From Bradyrhizobium tropiciagri (GTDB taxonomy: Bacteria; Pseudomonadota; Alphaproteobacteria; Rhizobiales; Xanthobacteraceae): a DNA stretch of 64,000 nt. The stretch covers positions 394,245 to 458,244 of the forward strand of contig NZ_JAFCKF010000007.1 in the NCBI RefSeq assembly GCF_018130545.1, read 5' to 3'. A program made the position numbers and the translations under genes. Under the pieces are notes generated by a model. That model was given only the letters and a program-made list of their open reading frames with translations, ran no database searches and was not told where the DNA came from. Each line of letters opens with the position of its first letter. Position 1 is the stretch's first letter. Positions 8,669 through 16,983 of this stretch are shown piece by piece.

Positions 8669-10609
8669 CTACGCACAAAGATACCTTTCGCGTGCTGGAG
8701 AAATCAGCTGTGAAAAGGCGGCCTCCCGCATCGGCTTCCCATAAAGATATCCCTGCACAAACCAACACTCGTTGGCCTCCAAAATCTCGCTCTGCTGCAT
8801 CGTCTCGACCCCCTCCGCGACGAGCTTGAGGTCGAGCGCCTTTGCGATACCAATTATCGCTTCGACCAGTTTCGTTTTTCTGAGATCTTCGCCAAGTTCA
8901 CGAACAAAGGACTGATCAAGCTTTAACACGTCGATCGGAAAGTTACTCAGATAACTAAGCGCAGAGTATCCGGTGCCGAAGTCGTCTACGGCGATCGATA
9001 CTCCTATTTTCTTCAGAGCATCAAGGGTCGCCTTTACGCCGCGCTTATCTTCCAGAAGAACGCTTTCAGTAATTTCGAGGCACAACCACTGAGGCTTACA
9101 GCCCGATACGGCTAACGCTCTAGCAACAACAGGCACTAGATCATCATGAATGATCTGACGTGCCGAGACATTCACTGATACGACAAATGCCTCCTCCCGG
9201 GCGCGGTTCCAATTGACCGCCGCACGGCAAGCGGACTCAATGACCCAACGGCCAATATCGAGAATGATGCCGGACTCTTCCGCGACCGAGATAAATCTAT
9301 CAGGTGTAAGGAAGCCCAATTCAGCATGATTCCACCGCAGCAGTGCTTCTGCGCCGATAACCAGCCCCGGGGGCAGCAGAACTTGCGGCTGATAGTAAAG
9401 TTCAAATTCGTCTCGTTGCAGCGCCTTTTTCAGCGTAGCCTCAATCATCGTACGTTTAATGGTGCGTGCCATCAGCTCGGCATCATAGAGCTGATACTTG
9501 TTGCGCCCCGTGTTCTTTGCCCGGTACATAGCATCGTCTGCATTTTTGAGAATTTCGTGCGGGTCCGGGCTATCCTCTGGGTAACACGCAATTCCGATGC
9601 TTGCTGAAACGTTGATTTCGCGGCCCATCGAAACGACAGGTTGGGTTAGTTTGCGCAAAATCACATCGGCGACCTCCGCGACTTCGTCCTTTCCTGGCGC
9701 GCCGTAGAATAGCATCGCGAATTCATCTCCGCCCAAACGGGCAGTCATATCCCCATGACGTTCGCAAGAACGAAGTCGACGCGCCACCTCCATCAACAGC
9801 TCGTCGCCCGCCGCGTGTCCAAACGCATCATTGATCTCTTTAAAATGGTCGAGATCAAGCGTCAGAACTCCAAATGGGCGGCTGGCTTTGCGCTCAGTTT
9901 CAGCGCTGATGGCCTCAACGAAGCACCGCCTGTTGCAAAGACCAGTCATGGAGTCCGTCAGTGCAGCTTTCTCCAAGCACACGCGGTCGTGCCAACTTCT
10001 CCAATAAGCGCCAGAGAATGCGGATGCCGCGAACACACACATGGTCGCCGCCGGGACAAGCAACACCACGTATTGCTCAACAGGGAGATGCGGTGACAGC
10101 CCTCCCACGTGCAGGGCCAACGGAAACAGAACGATTCCTGCGGTCAATGACAGATTTGCGGGAAGAGAACACCCGCGCGTCATAAGAAATGGCATGAACA
10201 GAAAGTACAGGAAACCCGCTAGCCCGTAGGTCATTCCGTCGTCTAGCCGATTTAGTATTTCAAGGAATCCCCATTCCCATCCGGCAAACGTAATTGCTGC
10301 GCATAAACCAGCAAGGCGGTGATCCCAATTGAGAATCAATGCAATAAGGTAGGGCGTAGCTATCGGCAAAATTGCCAAGCGAAGCCAGATCGTGGCTGTA
10401 GCGCCAAGGGGGTCGTGCGCATAGTCCCACATCCAAAGCGAGGCGCCGGCAATCGCAGTTATCGCGGTCATTAGAACGCTGATGGCGCGATGGTCTACGT
10501 ATTGCTGCCGGCGAAAGCTGATAGGTGATCGAAGTAGTTGCCACACGGTCTGGTTCACACCGCTTGCTAGCTTCGGCATCGACATGTTACTGAACTCATA
10601 CTCGGTCAA
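8669..10609 (-). CDS. membrane GGDEF-EAL cyclic-di-GMP enzyme
   Basis: A 646-residue bifunctional c-di-GMP protein. Residues 35-205 form about six hydrophobic helices (a membrane sensor resembling no named domain I can identify). A GGDEF domain follows with intact ARLGGDEFAML (near 290) and the product-inhibition site RHGD five residues before it. Then comes an EAL domain with GAEALLRW (near 418), ITES, VDDFGTGYSALSYL, KLDQSFV and AEGVET, the set expected of active phosphodiesterases. Both activities could therefore be live. It stands alone on the minus strand next to a PAS-HTH gene and a chemoreceptor. The sensed signal is unknown. Confidence 0.92.
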   Translation of the reverse strand: MTEYEFSNMSMPKLASGVNQTVWQLLRSPISFRRQQYVDHRAISVLMTAITAIAGASLWMWDYAHDPLGATATIWLRLAILPIATPYLIALILNWDHRLAGLCAAITFAGWEWGFLEILNRLDDGMTYGLAGFLYFLFMPFLMTRGCSLPANLSLTAGIVLFPLALHVGGLSPHLPVEQYVVLLVPAATMCVFAASAFSGAYWRSWHDRVCLEKAALTDSMTGLCNRRCFVEAISAETERKASRPFGVLTLDLDHFKEINDAFGHAAGDELLMEVARRLRSCERHGDMTARLGGDEFAMLFYGAPGKDEVAEVADVILRKLTQPVVSMGREINVSASIGIACYPEDSPDPHEILKNADDAMYRAKNTGRNKYQLYDAELMARTIKRTMIEATLKKALQRDEFELYYQPQVLLPPGLVIGAEALLRWNHAELGFLTPDRFISVAEESGIILDIGRWVIESACRAAVNWNRAREEAFVVSVNVSARQIIHDDLVPVVARALAVSGCKPQWLCLEITESVLLEDKRGVKATLDALKKIGVSIAVDDFGTGYSALSYLSNFPIDVLKLDQSFVRELGEDLRKTKLVEAIIGIAKALDLKLVAEGVETMQQSEILEANECWFVQGYLYGKPMREAAFSQLISPARERYLCA

Positions 10610-11035
10610 ACTTGGTATCCGCCGCCTACGTGGCGGGCATGCGCCATCTCCGCCAAATTAGAATTCAACCAGTTTATCTTGGGTTTCGTGCGTTTCGCAT
10701 TGCTGCCGCCGCGCCAACAAATTTTGATCAGATTTGTCTGTAATACGACAAGACAACTGAGCAAGAATTGCTCTTCATCTGGTTCCGGGACCTGGCACTG
10801 CAGCGGCGCATTCGGCGGGCAGACCGCGCCGGCGGACGTCGGTTTTCCGAGCATTGACCGAACTACTCTCGGCCCTTCAGGGCCGAGAGTAGTCACCGCG
10901 CAGTGATCCGGACGAGCCAATGCTCGCTAACGCTGGATAAGACGAGGGGCGCAAGATATTCGCCGGCCCCGTTCAGCCGCGTCGGCGAGTCCCAGACGAG
11001 CCCATCGACTGCGTTACTACACGATCCACGGAATC
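10610..11035. other. intergenic region with degraded sequence
   Basis: No gene is supported. It holds a perfect hairpin (10862-10893) and sequence just before it sharing GGACCTG...CTGCAG...GGCGC with the opposite strand of 12220-12280. The long minus-strand open frame across it lacks a ribosome site and family resemblance, so I treat it as non-coding. Confidence 0.5.
10862..10893. repeat. perfect 14-bp inverted repeat with 4-nt loop
   Basis: ACTACTCTCGGCCC, loop TTCA, then the exact reverse complement. There is no T-tract, so a classical terminator is unlikely. The right arm continues into GAGAGTAGTCAC; the minus strand near 12220 reads GGGCCCGCGAGTAGTCAC, suggesting a dispersed palindromic element seen here as one complete and one degraded copy. 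Confidence 0.6.
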
Positions 11036-12088
11036 CTATCGTACGAAGAGGCTTGGTCTACCGTCGGGGGAAAGACCAAATTCTACTCCGGCCTCCTCGA
11101 GTGTCGTCCGAACTGCGAATTTGCTATTTCGGCGAACCACGCTGCTTTCGTTGGCTTCAAGACGCCTGATCGTTGAGACGGAAACACCTGCACGGCTTGC
11201 CAATTCTTGCACCGACCAGGTCAGAATACCTCGGGCGCCACGAACTTGTGCCGCGGTCAAAATCACGTCGGTTGCTATCAGGGAACGTTCGTGGGCAAAG
11301 CCGCCGGGCCGATACTCGGAGCGCTTTAAACAAATGCCGATCCAATGCAGTAGCGTGCCGTCGGGTCCCCAAACTGGTGCGCCCCTAGCGTGAAGCCAGA
11401 TATATCCGTCGTTCGGTGTGCGAACACGGTAGTCCGCACTACAAATTGTCCTATTGGCGACTGCTGCACGGAAAGCTGCACGGGTATGCTCGCGATCATC
11501 GGGATGAACTGCATCTAGCCAGCCCTCGCCCTCGGTCTCGATAGCCGATTGGCCCGTGAGATCCTGCCAGGATTTACTTGGCTGCGCTCTGCCATCTGCC
11601 GCCGTTGTCCAAACAATGGCCCCGAGCGCCCCGAGAATCGCATCAAACCGACCCTCACTCTGCATGATAGCATGCTGAGCCTCACGTCGTGCAGTCACGT
11701 CAAGGACAAGTCCGACGGCTCGCACCGGACTGCCTTCTCGGTCGAGAATGGCCTCTGCTTTGATGAGTATCCACCGGACTGTTTGATCCGGCCGCACAAT
11801 GCGGAATTCTCGTGCGAATGGCTGTCCCGCACGAACCACTTGATCCATATGCTTGTGTTGAGGGCGGTCGGCCGGGTGCATCAGCCCGACCAATTTTTGA
11901 TAGGACAAGGGAAAGGAAGGGGGGAGGCCTAGGATACGATGCAGTCCAACCGAGGATGTGATTTCATCCGCCGAAAGTTCGCACGACCAGAAGCCGACAT
12001 CCCCGTTTTCCTCGACCAATCGCAGAAAATGATAGGATGAAAATCTCTTATGCTGCAATGGCTTCGTGTGCAGTCCAAAAACGTTCAT
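11036..12088 (-). CDS. PAS-PAS sensor with C-terminal HTH domain
   Basis: A 350-residue cytosolic sensor-regulator. It has two tandem PAS_3/PAC units: residues 25-135, ending VGLVLDVTARREAQ, and 140-265, containing WLDAVHPDDRE and GAPVWGPDGTLLHWIGI. A C-terminal XRE-like helix-turn-helix follows (LTAAQVRGARGILTWSVQEL then ASRAGVSVSTIRRLEANES, about 285-325). No kinase, GGDEF or other output domain is present, so it probably senses a small ligand or redox state through PAS and binds DNA directly. The ATG at 12088 is used. It faces the chemoreceptor gene divergently across 615 bp. Targets are unknown. Confidence 0.8.
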   Translation of the reverse strand: MNVFGLHTKPLQHKRFSSYHFLRLVEENGDVGFWSCELSADEITSSVGLHRILGLPPSFPLSYQKLVGLMHPADRPQHKHMDQVVRAGQPFAREFRIVRPDQTVRWILIKAEAILDREGSPVRAVGLVLDVTARREAQHAIMQSEGRFDAILGALGAIVWTTAADGRAQPSKSWQDLTGQSAIETEGEGWLDAVHPDDREHTRAAFRAAVANRTICSADYRVRTPNDGYIWLHARGAPVWGPDGTLLHWIGICLKRSEYRPGGFAHERSLIATDVILTAAQVRGARGILTWSVQELASRAGVSVSTIRRLEANESSVVRRNSKFAVRTTLEEAGVEFGLSPDGRPSLFVR

Positions 12089-12703
12089 GCATTAGATATC
12101 CGGCCCTCAACCAATAATACGCGTTACTGATTCGCTGATCACCAACGCTCCGATTCTTGCTTCCAAATCCGAGAGCGGAATTCGGTCTAGCGGGCCGCCT
12201 TTCCAGAATTTGTGACTACTCGCGGGCCCGAAGGGCGCCGCATAGGCGGCACTGCAGGTCCGTGACGTGTGTGCCCGCCCGACCACGACGAGTCCCGAGC
12301 GTACCATTGGAACTTGTACTCCAACATGGTCCTGATTGTCCGGGGGCGACCCACCAGCAAGGACCGGTTCTCGTTCGCCGCTTCTGTGCGAGCGCCCCAG
12401 GCCTGTCGAGCGTCAGCCCCAACGGACCTCCGGCCTAGTTCGATCACCTAGCGATTAGGCCCCACGAAAAGAACAGTTTTTGTTCTGTCTGGCTGCTCGC
12501 GTCGTTGAGACTGCAATGAAACTACTCTTCAATGCAACTGTAGGGGTCAGCCGCCGGAAAGTGTGAAAGTGCAGGTCAATATTCTGATCGTAACCTTCGA
12601 ACAGCAGACGAAACCGCCTGTCTGTTTTCTCGAAGTCCCATATTCTGCTTCTGCCAGAACAACGCATTCTGACACTAGCAGTCAGAATACCCCGGAGTTC
12701 AAA
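12089..12703. other. intergenic region upstream of the chemoreceptor
   Basis: No complete gene is supported. 12215-12280 (minus strand) has partial similarity to the repeat-bearing sequence near 10785-10895. Several frames are open between 12260 and 12450 but show no family resemblance. The chemoreceptor frame extends upstream to 12563 without a ribosome site there, so this stretch is probably leader and promoter. Confidence 0.4.
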
Positions 12704-14386
12704 ATGCTTGCTAATCTTTCGGTTCGCGCGAGGCTAATTGCCGTTATTGTGATGTTGCTGATAACGTTGGCTGGCACCGGACTGTTTGCCGTTACCAGAA
12801 TGCAGACGATGAACGAATACACCATCAATATCTCGACAAAATGGCTGCCAAGCGTACGAGTTCTCGGCGAGATACGCGTCCTCGTCAACCGTTATCGCGT
12901 CAATATTCGACAGTTTGTCCTGGATACCGATCCGCAAAAAAAAGCCACCGATGAAAAGGCATTGGAGGCCATTGCGCAGGCGATTGCCGAGAAGATCAAG
13001 TCCTATCAGCCGCTCGTAACTTCGCAAGAAGAAAGGGAGCTTGCTGATGCGTTTATGGAAGCGTGGACTGACTACGTGACGCAGATCCGCGAGGTGATGG
13101 ATATCAATCGCAAGGACAATGACACCGCTAAGGCTCGCGACTTCATCACGGCCAAGGCGCCGGTCGGCGCGAAACTGGAGACTCCGCTCCAAAAGAATAT
13201 CGATCTCAACAACAAGGGCGCCGACGTCGCGACCCGGAAGGCTGCAGACAACTACGCGCTAACGCTTAAATTGATTTCCGCCATACTTCTCACCTCCATG
13301 ATCCTCGGCATTTGCGCCGGGATATATCTTCTGCGGACTATTACCCGCGGCATAAACTCTGTCGTCACTCCGATGCGGGTCCTCGCAGCGGGCGATCTGA
13401 CGGTGGCCGTGCCGTGCATCAACCCGAAGACCGAGATTGGCCAAATGGCCAGCGCCTTGCAGGTGTTTAAGGACGCGCTGGTCGCCAAAAAGGCCGTCGA
13501 CGAGGCTGCAGCCGCTGACGCCAACGCGAAGATTACCCGCGGCCAGCGCGTGGACGCAGTTACCAGCCAATTTGAATCCATGATCGGCGAACTTGTCAGT
13601 TCGCTATCCTCATCCGCGACCGAACTAGAGGCAGCAGCCAATACGCTAACCACGAGCGCTCAGTCCACCGGACGCATTTCCGGCGATGCAGCAGGCGCCT
13701 CGCAAGAGGTTTCCACGAACGTGCAATCGGTAGCAGGTGCGACTGAGAAGATCACTTCTTCGGTGAACGAAATCGGCCGTCAGGTGCAACAGGCCAGCCG
13801 CGTTGCCAGCGATGCGGTCCGACAGGCGGAGAAGACGAATGCCAGTATAACGGAACTTTCGCAGTCCAGCGCTCGCATTGGCGATGTCGTCAGGCTGATT
13901 ACCGCGATTGCTGAGCAGACAAATCTACTAGCACTCAATGCGACAATTGAGGCCGCGCGGGCGGGAAATGCCGGCCGCGGTTTCGCGATCGTCGCCTCGG
14001 AGGTGAAGGCGCTAGCGGCGCAGACGTCAAAGGCGACTGACGAAATCGCAACCCAAATTGCGAGCATGCAGTCTGCCACGGAGACATCGGTGGGCGCGAT
14101 CAGGGAGATCAGCGCAACGATCAATGTCATCTCAGAAATTTCGTCGGCCATAGCCACTGCTGTGGAGGAACAAAGCGCTGCTACACAGGAAATCGCGCGA
14201 AATGTCATAACCGCGGCGCGGGGCAGCTCAGCCGTAGCATCGAATATCGACGACGTTAGCCGCGGCGCAAGCGAAACTGGCTCGGCATCAAGTCAAGTGC
14301 TTGCGTCGGCCCGGATGCTTTCGAACCAAAGTGAGCGGCTCAAGAGCGAGGTTGAGAAATTTCTAGCTACGGTGCGCGCAGCATAA
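12704..14386 (+). CDS. methyl-accepting chemotaxis protein
   Basis: A 560-residue transmembrane chemoreceptor. An N-terminal membrane helix (VRARLIAVIVMLLITLAGTG) is followed by a periplasmic four-helix-bundle domain of the 4HB_MCP type (about 30-190). The second membrane helix is near 195-215, then a HAMP domain (about 215-270), then a long coiled-coil signalling domain. The CheA/CheW-contacting hairpin tip reads IAEQTNLLALNATIEAARAG, and it lacks a C-terminal CheR-docking pentapeptide. The ATG at 12704 is chosen because CGGAG lies six bases upstream; the frame continues upstream to 12563. It stands alone, without chemotaxis genes nearby. Ligand unknown. Confidence 0.92.
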   Translation: MLANLSVRARLIAVIVMLLITLAGTGLFAVTRMQTMNEYTINISTKWLPSVRVLGEIRVLVNRYRVNIRQFVLDTDPQKKATDEKALEAIAQAIAEKIKSYQPLVTSQEERELADAFMEAWTDYVTQIREVMDINRKDNDTAKARDFITAKAPVGAKLETPLQKNIDLNNKGADVATRKAADNYALTLKLISAILLTSMILGICAGIYLLRTITRGINSVVTPMRVLAAGDLTVAVPCINPKTEIGQMASALQVFKDALVAKKAVDEAAAADANAKITRGQRVDAVTSQFESMIGELVSSLSSSATELEAAANTLTTSAQSTGRISGDAAGASQEVSTNVQSVAGATEKITSSVNEIGRQVQQASRVASDAVRQAEKTNASITELSQSSARIGDVVRLITAIAEQTNLLALNATIEAARAGNAGRGFAIVASEVKALAAQTSKATDEIATQIASMQSATETSVGAIREISATINVISEISSAIATAVEEQSAATQEIARNVITAARGSSAVASNIDDVSRGASETGSASSQVLASARMLSNQSERLKSEVEKFLATVRAA

Positions 14387-14398
14387 GAGAACGTCGAC

Positions 14399-15061
14399 AT
14401 CGACCGACCCACTAAGCATTCGAACGAGAAGGGCAACACCCTCTCTGCGATTGACACCGAAAGCTGGACGGCGACCAAGACCATCAAGGTCGGCCAGCGC
14501 CCGCACGGCATCGAGTTCACGCGCGACGGCAAGTTCGTGATGGTCGCGGTCGGCGACGGCACCATCCAGGTGATCGACGCCAGGGCGCAAGCGTGGGTCG
14601 ACACCCTAACCTCCGGGCCCGACTCCGAGCTGTTCACGCACGACGCGGTCGGCAAGGGGCCCCATGTCGCGAACGAGAACGACAACACGATTACCGTGAT
14701 CAATCTGGAAAAGCGTGCGCGGATCGGCGACAGCCAGGCCGGCGTCGAGCCGGAGGGCGTCACCATCGGCGCCGGCGGCAAGACGCTAAATCAATACGTC
14801 GGAAATGACCAACATGGTGCATTTTATAGACACGGATTTGCGCCAGATGGGCGCCATGTGCTAGTCGACGCGCGGCCGCGCTTTGCCGAGTTCGAGCACG
14901 ACAGCTCGGAAGTGTGGGTATCCTCTGAAATCGGCGGCACGGTCTCAGTGATCGATCCCATGAAGCACGCGGTGATCGGTAAGGTCACGTTCGAGATCCT
15001 GCGGCCGCACAAGACCATTCAGGTGGGCGAACTGCCCTGGGACATCACGATCGCACCATGA
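14399..15061 (+). pseudogene. beta-propeller repeat protein of a PQQ-linked ABC cluster, decayed
   Basis: The sequence encodes YVTN-type propeller repeats (VGQRPHGIEFTRDGKFVMVA, VANENDNTITVIN, SEVWVSSEIGGTVSVIDP, then TIQVGELPWDITIAP and a stop). It resembles the propeller protein associated with PQQ-dependent alcohol dehydrogenase systems. It lacks signal peptide and N terminus. Around 14805-14850 the frame changes: one frame reads EMTNMVHFIDT, the continuation ARPRFAEFE lies in another. The join from VTFEI to KTIQVGELPW implies that terminal repeats were deleted. Its stop overlaps the next ABC gene's start as ATGA, the ancestral operon arrangement. The 5' end abuts the chemoreceptor gene after only a dozen bases. 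Confidence 0.7.
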
Positions 15062-15864
15062 CCAGCCCTGCTCCCATCGCTGAGCCACGCGAGACGCCAA
15101 GGCCAGATCCGGCGGCGGTGCCGGCGCTGTCGATCGACGGCGTCAGCCATTCCTACGGCCCGCGCCGCGCGTTGATGGACGTGTCCTTCAAGGTGCAGCC
15201 TGCGAGCTTTACCGCGCTGCTCGGCCTCAACGGCGCCGGCAAGAGCACGCTGTTTTCGCTCGTGACGCGCCTGTTCGGCATCCAGTCGGGGGGCGTCGGC
15301 ATTTTCGGGCACGATATCAGTAGCTCATCGGGCGAGGCGCTGCGGCTGCTTGGCGTCGTATTCCAGCCGCGCACACTTGATCTCGATCTGTCGCTGACGC
15401 AGAATCTGCTCTATCACGCGGCGCTGCACGGCATCGGCCGCCGCGAGGCGACCACGCGCAGTGCCGAGCTGCTCGGCCGCATCGGGCTTTCCGAGCGCGC
15501 CGGCAGCAAGGTGCGCGATCTCTCGGGCGGGCAGATGCGGCGGCTGGAGATCGCACGCGCGCTGCTGCACCGGCCGCGGCTGTTGCTGCTGGACGAGCCG
15601 ACCGTCGGGCTGGACGTCAAGGCGCGCGCCGACATCATCAGCCATGTCCGCCAGCTCGTGACCGAGCAAGGCATCGGCGTGCTCTGGGCCACTCACCTGT
15701 TCGACGAGATCATGTCCAGTGACGATCTCGTGGTGCTGCATCAGGGCAAGGTGCTGGCGCAGGGGCCGATGAGCCGCGTCATCACGGATGCCGGCGCGCA
15801 GGACGTCAACACCGCCTTCATGCGCCTGACCGGTGCGCAAACCATGCCGGGAGGCGGTGCATGA
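15058..15864 (+). CDS. ABC transporter ATP-binding protein, PQQ-alcohol-dehydrogenase-associated type
   Basis: A 268-residue exporter-type ATPase. Walker A is GLNGAGKST (near residue 60), the signature is LSGGQMRRLEIARALL (near 158), Walker B is LLLLDEPTVGLD, and the switch histidine lies in LWATHLFDE. Gene order (propeller protein, ATPase, ABC-2 permease, small secreted protein) is that of ABC clusters accompanying quinoprotein alcohol dehydrogenases such as exa/ped loci. Its stop overlaps the permease start by four bases. The ATPase itself looks intact although both flanking genes are damaged, so whether it still has a partner is doubtful. Confidence 0.82.
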   Translation: MTSPAPIAEPRETPRPDPAAVPALSIDGVSHSYGPRRALMDVSFKVQPASFTALLGLNGAGKSTLFSLVTRLFGIQSGGVGIFGHDISSSSGEALRLLGVVFQPRTLDLDLSLTQNLLYHAALHGIGRREATTRSAELLGRIGLSERAGSKVRDLSGGQMRRLEIARALLHRPRLLLLDEPTVGLDVKARADIISHVRQLVTEQGIGVLWATHLFDEIMSSDDLVVLHQGKVLAQGPMSRVITDAGAQDVNTAFMRLTGAQTMPGGGA

Positions 15865-16871
15865 GCAGCATCACCACAAGCGATGCGCCGCGCGGCTTCT
15901 CGGCCTCGGAGTACATGACCTGCCTCACCGGCATCGTCTGGCGCGAGGGCCTGCGCTTCCTGCATCAGCGCGAGCGCTTCGTCTCCGCGCTGGTGCGTCC
16001 CCTGGTGTGGCTGTTCATCTTCGCCGCCGGCTTCCGGCAGGTGCTCGGCATCTCCATCATCCCGCCCTACGAGACCTACATTCTGTATGAGGTCTTCATC
16101 GCACCCGGGCTGATGGCGATGATCCAGCTCTTCAACGGCATGCAGTCCTCGCTCTCGATGGTCTATGACCGCGAGATGGGCAATATGCGTACGCTGCTGG
16201 TGAGCCCGCTGCCGCGCGGCTTCCTGTTGTTCTGCAAGCTGCTGGCGGGTACCGCGGTGTCGCTGCTCCAGGTCTATGCGTTCCTCCTGATCGCGTGGTT
16301 CTGGGACATCACCCCTCCTCTATCAGGCTATCTCACCGTGCTGCCGGCGCTGATCCTGTCCGGGCTGATGCTGGGCTCGCTCGGCATGCTGATCTCCTCC
16401 GGCATCAAGCAACTCGAGAACTTTGCCGGCGTGATGAACTTCGTCATTTTCCCGATGTTCTTCGCCTCCTCCGCGCTCTACCCGGTCTGGCGGGTGCAGG
16501 AGGGCAGCCCGTATCTCTATTATCTCTGCGCAGCCAATCCGTTCACCCATGCGGTCGAGCTGATCCGCTTCGCGCTGTACGGACAGGTCAACTGGATCTC
16601 GCTGGCGGTGGTCGCGGCTTGCACAATCGTCTTCATGATCGGCGCGATTCTGGCCTATGATCCCTCGCGCGGGTGGCGCGGCGCGGACCTGCGGGAGGCG
16701 AAGGATGAAGGTTCTGATCCTGGCTGCCATGGCAATTGCGCTGTGCTGCACGGCCGCGCGCGGCCGATCCGCGCTATCCTGACTGGCCCTACACCCAGGC
16801 CAAGGTGCCGGAGATTTCGCTGGCGGCCGTCTGGGCCGGCCCGCCGCTCGACGAGGCCGAGAAGTCGGTGA
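15861..16871 (+). CDS. ABC-2 type permease with a frameshifted C-terminal extension
   Basis: Membrane partner of the preceding ATPase. About six hydrophobic segments lie in residues 40-270 (e.g. LVWLFIFAAGF, LYEVFIAPGLMAMIQLFNGM, LILSGLMLGSLGMLISSG, LAVVAACTIVFMIGAILAY). After AYDPSRG (near residue 271) the frame becomes arginine/proline-rich and unlike a permease. In another frame the same bases read VARRGPAGGEG and a stop at 16706-16708, overlapping the next gene's ATG as in an operon. A small deletion near 16672 therefore probably moved the frame and added about 65 foreign residues. The core could still fold, but the gene is likely decaying. Confidence 0.7.
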   Translation: MSSITTSDAPRGFSASEYMTCLTGIVWREGLRFLHQRERFVSALVRPLVWLFIFAAGFRQVLGISIIPPYETYILYEVFIAPGLMAMIQLFNGMQSSLSMVYDREMGNMRTLLVSPLPRGFLLFCKLLAGTAVSLLQVYAFLLIAWFWDITPPLSGYLTVLPALILSGLMLGSLGMLISSGIKQLENFAGVMNFVIFPMFFASSALYPVWRVQEGSPYLYYLCAANPFTHAVELIRFALYGQVNWISLAVVAACTIVFMIGAILAYDPSRGWRGADLREAKDEGSDPGCHGNCAVLHGRARPIRAILTGPTPRPRCRRFRWRPSGPARRSTRPRSR

Positions 16872-16966
16872 AGGAGTTTCTGGAAGGCTCTGCCTCGGAC
16901 ATGGTCGCGAACGCAAAAGTCCGAAGTGACCAAATATCCAAACCGGACGTCCGGTTGCTGCGATAG
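16705..16966 (+). pseudogene. small secreted protein of the PQQ-ABC cluster, frameshifted and truncated
   Basis: It begins MKVLILAAMAIALCCTAA, a signal peptide, but the frame then hits a stop. The neighbouring frame continues ADPRYPDWPYTQAKVPEIS and LAAVWAGPPLDEAEKS, the expected mature start. A one- or two-base change around 16758 broke the gene. After EAEKS the sequence no longer looks like this protein, marking the right edge of the deleted PQQ cluster next to the mutase gene. Confidence 0.6.
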
Positions 16967-16983
16967 GCTCGGAACAGGCCTTG

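Noticed and set aside
10606-10920. 104-codon minus-strand open frame across the inverted repeat
   Set aside because: No ribosome site, no recognisable domain, and it passes straight through a perfect hairpin, so non-coding is more likely.
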